From: a virus
DNA length: 48,072 bases
Virus record (IMG/VR): IMGVR_UViG_3300047557_002948
Location: 1-48,072 of that record
Strand: one strand, 5' to 3'
The notes under the pieces are model-generated. The model saw nothing but the letters and a program-made list of their open reading frames with translations, was not told the DNA's origin and made no database searches. This document shows positions 1 to 8,152 of the stretch, in pieces. The position numbers and the translations under genes were made by a program. Within the stretch, counting starts at the first letter, position 1; each line of letters opens with the position of its first letter.

Positions 1-760
1 CGTTATTTGTGGCGATAATGATCTTGCGAAGGTCTTTGGAGCAAAGATAGTTCAGCAGTGCTGGAGAGCAGTCCAATCCAAAAGTAACGAGGTTATGAGC
101 GTAGCCTTCTTCTGTCAAGGCCAAGCTATCTCCAATGCTTTCTACTAAGATGACTTCCTTTTTCTCATCAATAAGAGAATCAACTGTTTGCTCTCTTGGA
201 ACAAATGCTGGATAAACCCATCGAGTTTTTGTGCCAACATGCTTCCACTTTGGAGCTTCGTTATTATCGTTGATTTTTCTGCCGCTAAAACCAAAAATCT
301 CACCATCAGAGTTATAAACTGGAAAAACAATTCTTTGATACATTTGGCCATTACCAGCCAAACCGCACTGATAGAGTTTTTGCGTTTCTTCACTGATTCC
401 ACGCTTCTTATAAAAGGAAAAGTTTGGGAACAGCCTGTTTAAGCATTCTTTGGGGTAAATTTTATCCATTTCTATTTTTTCTTTCGCGATATAGTGGGCC
501 TGAATCTCTTGATTAGTTGAGACATATTCTTTGATGATTTTGGGGTCTTTTGTTTGTAGCGTTAGTTCAACCAGCTTAACAAGCGGCATGGAAGAATGAC
601 CCTGCACATAGTCTTGCCATACTCCACTATTCTTATACACTTTAATCGCTGTGGGATTATCGCCGCCACGATACAAAGCTTTGGTTCTCCAATGATTGCC
701 AAAATCCTTTAGAGTATAGCCAAGCTTTTCGAGCGAGTTTTTTATTTCATCAGAGTTCAT
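1..760 (-). CDS. DNA primase (DnaG/TOPRIM type), 3' end off the window
   Basis: This would make RNA primers for phage DNA replication, working with the helicase just upstream. It is read from ATG at 760 to the left edge, 253 codons without a stop, so the C-terminus is missing. Near residues 145-160 there is a DnaG-like segment (IVFPVYNSDGEIFGFSGR), and near residues 208-217 a TOPRIM-like VESIGDSLAL with the acidic Glu and the GD pair. No N-terminal zinc-finger cysteines are seen, so it may be a short phage primase lacking that domain. The start overlaps the helicase stop by 11 bases; another ATG at 750 is out of frame. The primase call is good; the subfamily is uncertain. Confidence 0.85.
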   Translation of the reverse strand, partial: MNSDEIKNSLEKLGYTLKDFGNHWRTKALYRGGDNPTAIKVYKNSGVWQDYVQGHSSMPLVKLVELTLQTKDPKIIKEYVSTNQEIQAHYIAKEKIEMDKIYPKECLNRLFPNFSFYKKRGISEETQKLYQCGLAGNGQMYQRIVFPVYNSDGEIFGFSGRKINDNNEAPKWKHVGTKTRWVYPAFVPREQTVDSLIDEKKEVILVESIGDSLALTEEGYAHNLVTFGLDCSPALLNYLCSKDLRKIIIATNN

Positions 761-2294
761 CAAAGTCGGGAGCGGTGTTTCTGCCATTCTCTTCTGCGCC
801 TTCTCCAATATCATTGAATTCAACAACATCGCGAAGATCACCTCTTTCAGTGATGCAGAAGTTTTTAAATTCCAAATTAATAAAGTTCTTGCGAAGAGTG
901 TCTCCAACGCGCACTGGTTCAACTGCACCAGCAATATCTTTGCCCAAGTGTCGAGCTTTCACGTTAATCAATTTATGAGTGCCAAATCTAACGCCTTCAT
1001 TTAGAACTTCATCCGTTGTCTTATTTCGCAAGATGAACATGTGAGAGCAGAATTGAGTGATTCGGTCAGATAAAGAAACAATGCTTTCATCGTCAATGAC
1101 ATTTTGTGAATTGCGATTATTGGTAATGCCAGAGCGATTGGATTGAACAGAAGTAATCATGGGAATTATGGGCAATCCATCATGCAAGATTTCTTTCTGC
1201 ACGCAGCGCTTAAATTTATCAACCATCTCTCCAACCATTTGCCACTCTGTTTTGTTTGCGCCACCATTATCAGATGTTGTTTTGATGTAGTCGAAGCTAA
1301 AAATCATTCGATTGCCACGCCCAACCTTGGAGTAGTAAAAACGCTTTAGCGTGTTGATCATGGAATCAACATCCAATCCCCCAACATTATAATAATAAAA
1401 TTGCATCTTCTTGACCTTTGCCCAAACAGACCGAACCTTATCAACTGTTTCTTTGCCTGCTCGCAGCCATTGACCACTTTCAATCAAATGCATTGGAACT
1501 CCACTAAGAGCAGAACACTGGCGCATAATGAGTTCTTCCTTGCTCATTTCTCCATTATCAAAATGAAGAACAGGAACATTATATTTCAAACTCACCTTGG
1601 TTGAGTAATCCATAGTAAACTGAGTCTTGCCGACACCAGATCGAGCAACAATGACGGTGATATTTCCTGGTCTAAGCAATGAACCATAGATGCTATTAAT
1701 TTTTTCATGTGGTCCCATCATGCCGAACTCGCTAACAGGATTTGCGCCACGATCTTCAATCATTACCTCCATTTCATCATAGATGTTTTCTGGAGAATCG
1801 TTACCAACTTCATACTGATTGATGCGGCTGTTGTATTCTTTATCAGCTACAGAAATGATTTCTGAATAGGAGCTTTCTGCTGGCAAGCTTTTCATCTTCT
1901 TCGCAATGTTTTGCGAAGACTCGTAGATTTCTCGGCGGATAGTGTACTTCTTGAGTTCTTTGGCTGTTTTAATGAGACTGCCATCAGCAACCTTTCTCAT
2001 GCCAAGACTCTTCACATATTCTGCCACATTCACTACATCATCGAATGTGATGCCAAGATTCTGAACTCGCTGTGCGATGATTACATCGTCAATTTCTTCA
2101 TGCGCTTCTAGTGCCTGACGAACAATTGTGAAGATCGTTTTATTTAAACTGTTGTCTTCACTATAGAAATCTTTTTCATTTATGAATGCAGAGATTTCAA
2201 AATAGTTCTCTGGCTTTTTAATGAGAGCCGCCAGCAATTGTTTTTCAAGTTCATAAGAGTATATCATGCTACTCTTACGATACTCAGCAATCAA
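750..2294 (-). CDS. Replicative DNA helicase, DnaB-like
   Basis: This is the hexameric ATP-driven helicase that unwinds the phage replication fork. The 514-residue protein has an N-terminal helical domain (about 10-120), a linker, then a RecA-fold motor. Walker A is ARSGVGKT at 217-224 after the typical RPGNITVIV strand, and a Walker B-like FSFDYIK follows. Length fits phage DnaB proteins (about 450-520). ATG at 2294 overlaps the upstream stop as ATGA, implying translational coupling; a second Met at residue 10 could also serve. It sits directly before the primase, the usual partner. Confidence 0.93.
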   Translation of the reverse strand: MIAEYRKSSMIYSYELEKQLLAALIKKPENYFEISAFINEKDFYSEDNSLNKTIFTIVRQALEAHEEIDDVIIAQRVQNLGITFDDVVNVAEYVKSLGMRKVADGSLIKTAKELKKYTIRREIYESSQNIAKKMKSLPAESSYSEIISVADKEYNSRINQYEVGNDSPENIYDEMEVMIEDRGANPVSEFGMMGPHEKINSIYGSLLRPGNITVIVARSGVGKTQFTMDYSTKVSLKYNVPVLHFDNGEMSKEELIMRQCSALSGVPMHLIESGQWLRAGKETVDKVRSVWAKVKKMQFYYYNVGGLDVDSMINTLKRFYYSKVGRGNRMIFSFDYIKTTSDNGGANKTEWQMVGEMVDKFKRCVQKEILHDGLPIIPMITSVQSNRSGITNNRNSQNVIDDESIVSLSDRITQFCSHMFILRNKTTDEVLNEGVRFGTHKLINVKARHLGKDIAGAVEPVRVGDTLRKNFINLEFKNFCITERGDLRDVVEFNDIGEGAEENGRNTAPDFDEL

Positions 2295-2578
2295 TCTTCG
2301 TCAACATCATCTTCATCATTTCTTCCCATTTCTCCAAGATTGTATGCGGTTTCAGCATCGTCTGAATTTTGAAGATATTTTTCCAAAGCTTTTCTCATGC
2401 CAAATTCAACCACTTGAGAATCATATTTACAGTAGATGACTGGAGTTCCATCTTCTGAAACATAAGCTAATAGCACACCCTTATACTTGTCCGCATTGCC
2501 GCTTAACTCATAAATTTGTTCGATAAAGTTTGAAGGCATTTCAAACTGAGGAATTTCCTTGATTTTATTCTTCGGCAT
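2291..2578 (-). CDS. Small acidic-tailed protein of unknown function
   Basis: This 95-residue protein is not recognised. The N-terminus is lysine-rich and the last ten residues are almost all Asp and Glu, a kind of tail often used to contact or mimic nucleic-acid-binding partners. It lies between the nuclease gene and the helicase and is coupled to the helicase by an ATGA overlap, so a role in replication is plausible but only from position. No transmembrane segment or cysteine motif is seen. Confidence 0.7.
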   Translation of the reverse strand: MPKNKIKEIPQFEMPSNFIEQIYELSGNADKYKGVLLAYVSEDGTPVIYCKYDSQVVEFGMRKALEKYLQNSDDAETAYNLGEMGRNDEDDVDED

Positions 2579-2586
2579 ACCTTATA

Positions 2587-2994
2587 TTACAGATAAATTT
2601 CGTACGATTCAAAAAAATCTTTATTCAATTCCGAAACGCTATAAATTTCCACAAGCTTAATGCCGTTTATTTCGCAAAACTCAAGCTTTTTATTGTCTCT
2701 TTTTAATTGCTGCAAGAATTTATTTCTGCTGCCATGAAAGAAAGGAACAAATTTTGTGTGTTGCTGTCCTTGGACCTCGATTGCTATTTTTTTGTTGGCA
2801 TTGTAAAAATCAAAAGTCATTCTTGTGTCAATGACTCTCAGTTCTTCAAATACAATGTCTTCACTCCAGTAAAGCTTCAAGAATCTTTTAACTTCGTCTT
2901 GAAATTTGCTACGAGTTTTTTTGCGCCAATTGATTAAATATTTTGACGCATTCTTGAGATATTTTTCTTTTCCGTATAGAGTTTTAAACCTCAT
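2587..2994 (-). CDS. Small PD-(D/E)xK-like endonuclease
   Basis: This 135-residue protein probably cuts DNA. After a basic N-terminus, a nuclease-like core reads TFDFYNANKKIAIEVQGQQH around residues 60-79, with Asp62 and Glu73 as likely metal ligands; the usual Lys position appears to be Gln75, or Lys83 may substitute. A later NGIKLVEIYS strand resembles the end of VSR and DUF559-type nuclease folds. The start overlaps the recA stop by 11 bases, so it belongs to the recombination and replication operon. It could be a repair nuclease, a Holliday junction nuclease or a small homing-type enzyme. Confidence 0.6.
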   Translation of the reverse strand: MRFKTLYGKEKYLKNASKYLINWRKKTRSKFQDEVKRFLKLYWSEDIVFEELRVIDTRMTFDFYNANKKIAIEVQGQQHTKFVPFFHGSRNKFLQQLKRDNKKLEFCEINGIKLVEIYSVSELNKDFFESYEIYL

Positions 2995-4123
2995 TGGAAA
3001 TCATTTTGCGAAAATATTCAATTAAAAACTTCAATAAAGCTGCATCATCCTCAACAGTTTTAAACAAGGAAGCCTCGCCTTGAATCTTAGCTGGAAACTC
3101 AAGAGAATTTTCAGCTAATAATTGCAGGAAGTCTTCGCTTGGAGAAAACCAAGCTCCGCTCTTATTAACAAGTTCCCAAGCAAGCAGTAGGTCAACAATC
3201 TCCTTTTCAATCCAGATGGATTTGCCACCTGTGCGACCATATCGAATAGGATATGGAATAGTGAGATTGGTTTTCTCGTTTGGAGACTTTTTGACTGTGA
3301 CTTTGGCCCAATGTCCAATTGGCGGATTTTTTTCCAAGTCAATGCTTTTTTCGCTAGGATTTTTAAGAATAAGATCGCCTTTAAAGCGGGGTTCGAACTC
3401 AAGAATCCAGTTGGCAAAGTGTAGCAAGGCATTGCCTCCTGTAGCAGAGGTTTGGCGAATTGGTGCTTTTGAATATGGGTCAAGCTTGATGTCTGCTCGA
3501 ACTTGAGAGATAAAGATTGCCATGTGACCGCGCTTTGCAAGCGCAATCGAAAGTTTCTTCATGAATGTCGCAGCAATCACTGCGCCACCCGCAACCTTTG
3601 AACTTTCCTCAAAGGATTTGTCCATATCATTCTTGGCAATAAGGCCATCAACCGCATCCAAGAGGAAACAGAATTTGATCTTCTCTTCGTTCTTGGAAAC
3701 TAATTGTCTCATAGCATCAACAACAGTTTCATAGATGTTGCTCTCAAAAACAAAGCAAGTTCCAGCCACCCAATCTTCTGCTGAAAATACAAACTTGATG
3801 CCAGAACGCTTTTGCATTTCTGGAGAAAGGCGACCTTCTGCCTTGATGTAAAAGCCTTTGCTATTTGGAATATCAAGCAGGAAATTCTTCATCACTTCAA
3901 GAGCTTCGCTAGTTTTGCCACCCTCATTCATACCCACGAACCTGTGCAGTCCTGGACCAAAGCCGCCACCAAGTTGCAAGTCAAGCTGGAGTGAACCACT
4001 CGATACTTTATAATCTACTGTTTCTTCAAAGTTGTAGTGATCTTCCGCATTTTGTTTCAGGAAAGATTCAAGCACTTCGCTTGAAGTAATCTTCTTTTCT
4101 TCTGTGTCTTTAGTCTTTTTCAT
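2984..4123 (-). CDS. recA: RecA/UvsX-type recombinase
   Basis: This protein would form filaments on single-stranded DNA and catalyse strand exchange for repair and recombination-dependent replication. In its 379 residues Walker A is variant, GMNEGGKT at about 64-71 rather than GPESSGKT. A hydrophobic strand KFCFLLDAVDGL gives Walker B, FISQVRAD follows, and TSATGGNALLHFA resembles the DNA-binding loop L2. Length is close to E. coli RecA (353) and T4 UvsX (about 390). It is followed by the nuclease and the replication genes, and overlaps the upstream unknown gene by 14 bases. Confidence 0.92.
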   Translation of the reverse strand: MKKTKDTEEKKITSSEVLESFLKQNAEDHYNFEETVDYKVSSGSLQLDLQLGGGFGPGLHRFVGMNEGGKTSEALEVMKNFLLDIPNSKGFYIKAEGRLSPEMQKRSGIKFVFSAEDWVAGTCFVFESNIYETVVDAMRQLVSKNEEKIKFCFLLDAVDGLIAKNDMDKSFEESSKVAGGAVIAATFMKKLSIALAKRGHMAIFISQVRADIKLDPYSKAPIRQTSATGGNALLHFANWILEFEPRFKGDLILKNPSEKSIDLEKNPPIGHWAKVTVKKSPNEKTNLTIPYPIRYGRTGGKSIWIEKEIVDLLLAWELVNKSGAWFSPSEDFLQLLAENSLEFPAKIQGEASLFKTVEDDAALLKFLIEYFRKMISNEV

Positions 4124-4463
4124 TTAAAAAGTCTCTAATGGTTCTAGGTTTACGTTCAATTAAAACTGGTTGATGCAATGGGTCATCTTTCAAGATGATT
4201 TGCGGTTCTCTACTTATACGAGATTCGCTGCTATAAATTTTGAATCTTTTATCCAAGTCTTGAAGGATTTTTGGCGCAAACAAAATAGCTAAACTATCTC
4301 CTTTAAAGGAGAAGCTGGTATCTCTTAAAAATTCTAAGCTATATCTTTCAACCAAACGAGCCAATAAAACATATTCTCTTTGCCAAAATTCTCGCTTTGA
4401 TTTAGCGGGAATCTCGACAAATTTGGAGACTATAAGTTTTTTATTTGGTTTTTTCTGCGGCAC
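4110..4463 (-). CDS. Hypothetical basic protein before recA
   Basis: This 117-residue protein is not recognised. The N-terminus is rich in Lys and Pro, followed by an Arg- and Leu-rich helical stretch and a C-terminal basic segment (ERKPRTIRDFL). The only good start is GTG at 4463; there is no internal Met. It overlaps the FkbM gene upstream by 23 bases and recA downstream by 14, so it is coupled to both. Its position suggests a DNA-related accessory role, but nothing in the sequence proves this. Confidence 0.6.
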   Translation of the reverse strand: MPQKKPNKKLIVSKFVEIPAKSKREFWQREYVLLARLVERYSLEFLRDTSFSFKGDSLAILFAPKILQDLDKRFKIYSSESRISREPQIILKDDPLHQPVLIERKPRTIRDFLNEKD

Positions 4464-5007
4464 AATTATATTCAGATATTTGCTTTACAGAATATCCATG
4501 ATACTCAAACTTTTGCAAGAGAAAATGATGCATGATACCAGGATTAAATGTGTCTTGACCATGATAAAATTCATATTCAATATATGGAATAGTAAAATAT
4601 TCATCTTTCATGTGCATTAGTGTTTTAACATCTAAACCTTCAATATCAATATATAAACGGTCTAGCGGTGGTAAATTTTTTAAAAAGTCATTAATATCAA
4701 TACATTCGGCGTCAATAAAATTCACATTGGGATGATGATGTTTCAATACATGATCTTTATTTAAAGATGCATGTGCAGATTCTTCATCGCCCTCTGGAAA
4801 GTAAAATCTACAAGTTGTATTTTCCAAACCGATTGCTTTGTTAAATACTTTTAAGTTATTAACAAAACTATAAACTTTTTGAGCCTTTTCGCAGCATTTG
4901 GGCAGAGCATCAACAACAAAAAAATTCTCAATAACATTTTGGTTATCTTTGACGAAATCAAAAACATGATCGTCACAATTATTACATCCTATTTGAAGAA
5001 TATTCAT
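4441..5007 (-). CDS. FkbM-family methyltransferase-like protein
   Basis: FkbM-type enzymes transfer a methyl group from S-adenosylmethionine, often to a sugar hydroxyl or nucleotide sugar. Residues 1-7 (MNILQIG) look like the first strand of the SAM-binding fold. Near residue 130 a pattern ECIDINDFL...LYIDIEGLD matches the FkbM-type core in which the acidic D-x-E-G follows a hydrophobic strand. The open frame extends to 5136, but the ATG at 5007 starts exactly at the conserved fold and lies 4 bases after the dehydratase stop, giving 188 residues. Substrate is unknown; position after GDP-mannose dehydratase suggests a sugar. Confidence 0.75.
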   Translation of the reverse strand: MNILQIGCNNCDDHVFDFVKDNQNVIENFFVVDALPKCCEKAQKVYSFVNNLKVFNKAIGLENTTCRFYFPEGDEESAHASLNKDHVLKHHHPNVNFIDAECIDINDFLKNLPPLDRLYIDIEGLDVKTLMHMKDEYFTIPYIEYEFYHGQDTFNPGIMHHFLLQKFEYHGYSVKQISEYNCAAEKTK

Positions 5008-5011
5008 AAAA

Positions 5012-6049
5012 TTAATTAATGTAAGGCCAACCTGAGTCTCGCGCAACCATTTTCTCAACAAGTTGAGAAAAAGATGTGTTTGGAATCCAGCCAAGCTCTT
5101 CTCTTGCTGGTGTCGAATCACCCCAAAGAAGATCAACTTCTGCTGGACGATAGAAAGCTGGATTAATTACTACAAGCTTTTGTTTCGTGTTTTTGTCAAT
5201 AAAAACTTCATCTAAACCGTTGCCAATCCACTCACCTTCAATAGAAGCAGCTTCGAAGGCTAGTTCAATAAATTCTCTTACTGAGTGAGTTTCATTAGCA
5301 GAGAGAACATAGTCTTTTGGCTTTTCTTGATTAAGCATCAGCCAAACACCGCGCACAAAATCTTGAGCATCGCTCCAATCTCTTTTGGCGTCAACATTGC
5401 CAAGCTCCATTGGCAAGAAAGATTCGTCACTTTTTTTGGCGTTATAGATTCTTGCTACATTTTTAGTGATTTTTCGCGTTACGAACTCTTCTCCGCGACG
5501 AACGCCTTCGTGATTAAATAAGATTCCTTGAACAGCATAAATGTCATAAGACTCTCGGTAAACCTTTACCAAATGATGCGCAGCGCACTTAGAAGCGCCG
5601 TATGGCGATCTTGGACGAAATGGATGGTTGATGTCTTGTGGAGAATATGCAACATCTCCGAACTGTTCGCTGCTGCCAGCATTATAGAATCTAGTTTCTG
5701 GAGAAAGGTTTCTAATAGCTTCAAGACAATGAAGCACTCCCATGCAGTTTGTTTGCATGTGATTAATTGGCATCTTCCAACTATTGCCGACAAAAGAGTT
5801 TGCAGCGAAGTTGATGAAGTAATCTGGCTTGATTTCTCTAATTGCTTGATTAATGCTTTCCGCATCAGTAAGGTCCAACTCTAACAATTTAAATCTTTCG
5901 TGGTTCTTGATATTTTCAATGTTTTGATGATTTGGAACACTCAAGCGTCTATGCGCCCCGTAAACAAAGTTGTTTGGGTCTTTTAGCAGATGGTCTGCCA
6001 TCAGCGAGCCATCTTGACCAGTAATACCAGTTATAATAATTGTTTTCAT
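5012..6049 (-). CDS. gmd: GDP-mannose 4,6-dehydratase
   Basis: This enzyme turns GDP-mannose into GDP-4-keto-6-deoxymannose, the precursor of fucose, rhamnose, perosamine and related sugars. The 345-residue protein is full length. The NADP-binding GITGQDGS lies at 8-15, the catalytic SSE at 126-128, and the Tyr-x3-Lys pair at Tyr150 and Lys154. The NHEGVRRGEEFVTRKI segment is typical of Gmd. No reductase or epimerase partner (fcl, rmd) is visible here, so the keto sugar must be finished by host enzymes or genes outside the window. ATG at 6049 overlaps the previous stop as ATGA. Confidence 0.95.
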   Translation of the reverse strand: MKTIIITGITGQDGSLMADHLLKDPNNFVYGAHRRLSVPNHQNIENIKNHERFKLLELDLTDAESINQAIREIKPDYFINFAANSFVGNSWKMPINHMQTNCMGVLHCLEAIRNLSPETRFYNAGSSEQFGDVAYSPQDINHPFRPRSPYGASKCAAHHLVKVYRESYDIYAVQGILFNHEGVRRGEEFVTRKITKNVARIYNAKKSDESFLPMELGNVDAKRDWSDAQDFVRGVWLMLNQEKPKDYVLSANETHSVREFIELAFEAASIEGEWIGNGLDEVFIDKNTKQKLVVINPAFYRPAEVDLLWGDSTPAREELGWIPNTSFSQLVEKMVARDSGWPYIN

Positions 6050-6393
6050 GATTTAAGTTCTGTAGTTTGTATATCGGGGAAAAATTTATTTTGTAAAGCC
6101 ACTTTGCAATAATACCTTTTCATATTTAAATCGTCCACTTCTTTTGCGGAAATCTTTCCATAACGAGCTTCTTCTACAGCTTCAAAAGTTTTAAAATTAG
6201 CGTCAATTAAATTTTTAAATTCTTGAGAACGCACAATTTTAATATGTTGGTCTTCTGGTATTTGATTCAGGATATGTTCATTACATAAAGTTCTTGCGGT
6301 AAGGGTTTTTTCATTATTGAATATTTTGTGTTTAACCGCAAGGATGGCTAAATAATCATAAGCATACCCCTCATCTACTAAAATTGTGATCAT
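6046..6393 (-). CDS. Unknown protein in the sugar block
   Basis: This 115-residue protein is not recognised. It starts MITILVDEGYAYDYLAIL and contains a basic helical middle and a C-terminal KRYYCKVALQNKFF. The open frame could extend to 6432, but ATG at 6393 overlaps the upstream stop as ATGA and is preferred. It is coupled on both sides, to the GT9 upstream and gmd downstream, so a role in the same glycan pathway is inferred only from context. Confidence 0.65.
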   Translation of the reverse strand: MITILVDEGYAYDYLAILAVKHKIFNNEKTLTARTLCNEHILNQIPEDQHIKIVRSQEFKNLIDANFKTFEAVEEARYGKISAKEVDDLNMKRYYCKVALQNKFFPDIQTTELKS

Positions 6394-7088
6394 AATTGAT
6401 AATATGTAATTGATGGATGATTGTAATTCCACTCATCTGCATTGAATAGTGGATGATTTTGTGGCTGAATAACTTGACAATGAGCGCCAACAGAAATAGC
6501 CAAGTGCATATCTCCAGTATTGCATCCAACATAAAGGCCCACTTTTCTCAATAAGCAAATATATTTACTCAGTTCCAAGTCTGTTAAAATATTTTCATAT
6601 TTAATAGAAACTGGATTACTAGAGCTTTGACAAATAATTGGAGTTAAGCCATCAGAAATTAATTTATCAAATAACTGCTCATAACTATCAACCTTTAAGC
6701 TTCTTACTTCATGCCACTGTTTTGCACAATGCGGCACAAAAATTACTGGATTAATCTTATTGATAAGATAATTTGCAGTCCAAATTTCTGATTCTTGATT
6801 TGAATGTAAAACTAAAGGTCTATTATCTAATAATTCTGCATGTTGAAAAAAATTTCTTAGTTTTCGTGTAGCATAGTGACCCCCACCAAGATCGGGCAAA
6901 TATTGATTAACGTCTTCTATTATAACATCAGCGATGCCATCAAATAAAATAGAAAACCTTTTTATTTTAGCAGGCAATGAAACAATTGGTTTTTTATTAT
7001 TTGCAAGCAAGTGCTTACAAATACAAGTAAGTATTAACGTATCACCTAACCCCTCGGATGGACAAGATAATTTAATTAAATTATCCAT
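6390..7088 (-). CDS. Glycosyltransferase family 9-like (heptosyltransferase fold)
   Basis: GT9 enzymes have a GT-B fold and move sugars, classically ADP-heptose, onto lipopolysaccharide. Seen here are an N-terminal GLGDTLILT (about 13-21), which matches the GDxL(x)2P-type opening of GT9, and a C-terminal LYVGCNTGDMHLAISVGA, which matches the donor-site pattern with the conserved Gly/Asp and His. At 232 residues it is shorter than usual (about 320-350), so it may be a reduced version. It is flanked by GT2 and gmd genes. The acceptor is unknown. Confidence 0.7.
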   Translation of the reverse strand: MDNLIKLSCPSEGLGDTLILTCICKHLLANNKKPIVSLPAKIKRFSILFDGIADVIIEDVNQYLPDLGGGHYATRKLRNFFQHAELLDNRPLVLHSNQESEIWTANYLINKINPVIFVPHCAKQWHEVRSLKVDSYEQLFDKLISDGLTPIICQSSSNPVSIKYENILTDLELSKYICLLRKVGLYVGCNTGDMHLAISVGAHCQVIQPQNHPLFNADEWNYNHPSITYYQL

Positions 7089-7089
7089 G

Positions 7090-7860
7090 TTATAATTTTA
7101 ATTTATGTTTAAGATAAGGGTATTCAAAGTCTTCGTGTTTCATGTGAATCTTGTGAGCGGGGTCTTGCCCACCGCCTTCAACATACCAATGTTCGTGCCA
7201 GAACTCATGGTTTCTCTTTAGTCGAGAGTCTAAATCTACATAACCAAAATGAACAACAAATGGTGAAACACCAAGCTCCAAGCGTTGCAGATCAGTTGTG
7301 GTTGCCATTGTTGAAACAAATTCTCCATCAGCATTAACCAAGTCACAACCATCGCTCATTTTAGTATTAATTGTGCCGTCTTGTTTTCTGGCCGCTTTAC
7401 TTGGCGCACGATAAGCTTGTCCTTTATTGAAATATTGCTTGTTAGTAATTGAAGAATAGTGATTCCAATCTTTATAAAGATTCACAGATGCAACTGCTGC
7501 ACACTGAACTGGACTAAGAGCAATTTGCATGGCTAAAATTTCCCACAGTGGTTTTTGCCACAATGGAATGTACTCATCGAGATCGAGTTGAATCTTAAAA
7601 TCTTGCGTGCAAGCTTGAAGGGCGGCATTTTTAATCTTGCCATCAAGCCAAGGGTCTTGATATGAAAAATCGGTTTCTATAATTTTCCAGTTAGAAAAGT
7701 CTTTTAAAGTTTCTGAGATTGCTTCCTTTGTATTATCTACGGAAGTATTAACTGCGATGATTACTTCATCTGCAAATTTGCATGAATTTTGAACGCTGTT
7801 TTCCCAACCAACAAAGCCATGCTTGATGAGGTTAAATGCTGAATGATAAATGCTAAACAT
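7090..7860 (-). CDS. Glycosyltransferase family 2-like
   Basis: GT-A fold enzymes of this type add one sugar from a nucleotide donor. The 256-residue protein has an N-terminal pattern of GT2 type: a helix, then the strand DEVIIAVNTSVDNTKE at about 32-47, then KIIETDF and QDPW. The metal-binding position appears to be QLDLDEY near residue 90-96, where Asp-x-Asp follows a strand. It has no membrane segment, so it is probably soluble. ATG at 7860 overlaps the downstream end of the SemiSWEET-like gene by 8 bases. Confidence 0.72.
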   Translation of the reverse strand: MFSIYHSAFNLIKHGFVGWENSVQNSCKFADEVIIAVNTSVDNTKEAISETLKDFSNWKIIETDFSYQDPWLDGKIKNAALQACTQDFKIQLDLDEYIPLWQKPLWEILAMQIALSPVQCAAVASVNLYKDWNHYSSITNKQYFNKGQAYRAPSKAARKQDGTINTKMSDGCDLVNADGEFVSTMATTTDLQRLELGVSPFVVHFGYVDLDSRLKRNHEFWHEHWYVEGGGQDPAHKIHMKHEDFEYPYLKHKLKL

Positions 7861-8119
7861 GTTTTTTGTAAATGTAATAAATTGCCACCATGACTGTTGC
7901 AGAAACTAGGCCACAAAAATAATTTACTATCCACCAAAAATCCCATCCAACACGCAAAAGGGTATATCCCATTGCTGAGACATACCCAATTATTGAAAGA
8001 ATAAACATGCCAACGCTAACGTCTTGCACATTTTTTGTCCTCAAACTTTTGGAGATTTGAGGAATGTAGCAGACTGAGAAGCAGAACGTATAAATAACAC
8101 CTAGAATCTGTTCGATCAC
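7853..8119 (-). CDS. SemiSWEET / PQ-loop small sugar transporter
   Basis: SemiSWEETs are three-helix proteins that dimerise to carry sugars down a gradient across the inner membrane. The protein here is about 88 residues with three hydrophobic stretches. The first ends in YIPQISKSLRTKN, the PQ-loop signature, followed by the DVSVGMFILSIIGY pattern typical of bacterial SemiSWEETs. Two starts are possible: TTG at 8137 or GTG at 8119; the GTG matches the usual 85-95 residue length. It leads the sugar block before GT2, GT9 and gmd. Other PQ-loop functions are possible. Confidence 0.72.
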   Translation of the reverse strand: MIEQILGVIYTFCFSVCYIPQISKSLRTKNVQDVSVGMFILSIIGYVSAMGYTLLRVGWDFWWIVNYFCGLVSATVMVAIYYIYKKHV

Positions 8120-8152
8120 TAGGATAATACGAAACAATAAAGAATTTTCTAA

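Noticed and set aside
145-442. Two open frames at the left edge in other frames
   Set aside because: They are shadows of the primase, which runs continuously from 760 to the edge.
3381-3412. A T-arm-like sequence (ggttcgaactc) suggested a tRNA
   Set aside because: It lies in the recA coding region and no acceptor or anticodon arm can be folded around it.
4981-5136. Long N-terminal extension of the FkbM-like protein to 5136
   Set aside because: The extra residues lie in the gmd gene in another frame and have no methyltransferase features; ATG 5007 begins at the first strand of the fold.
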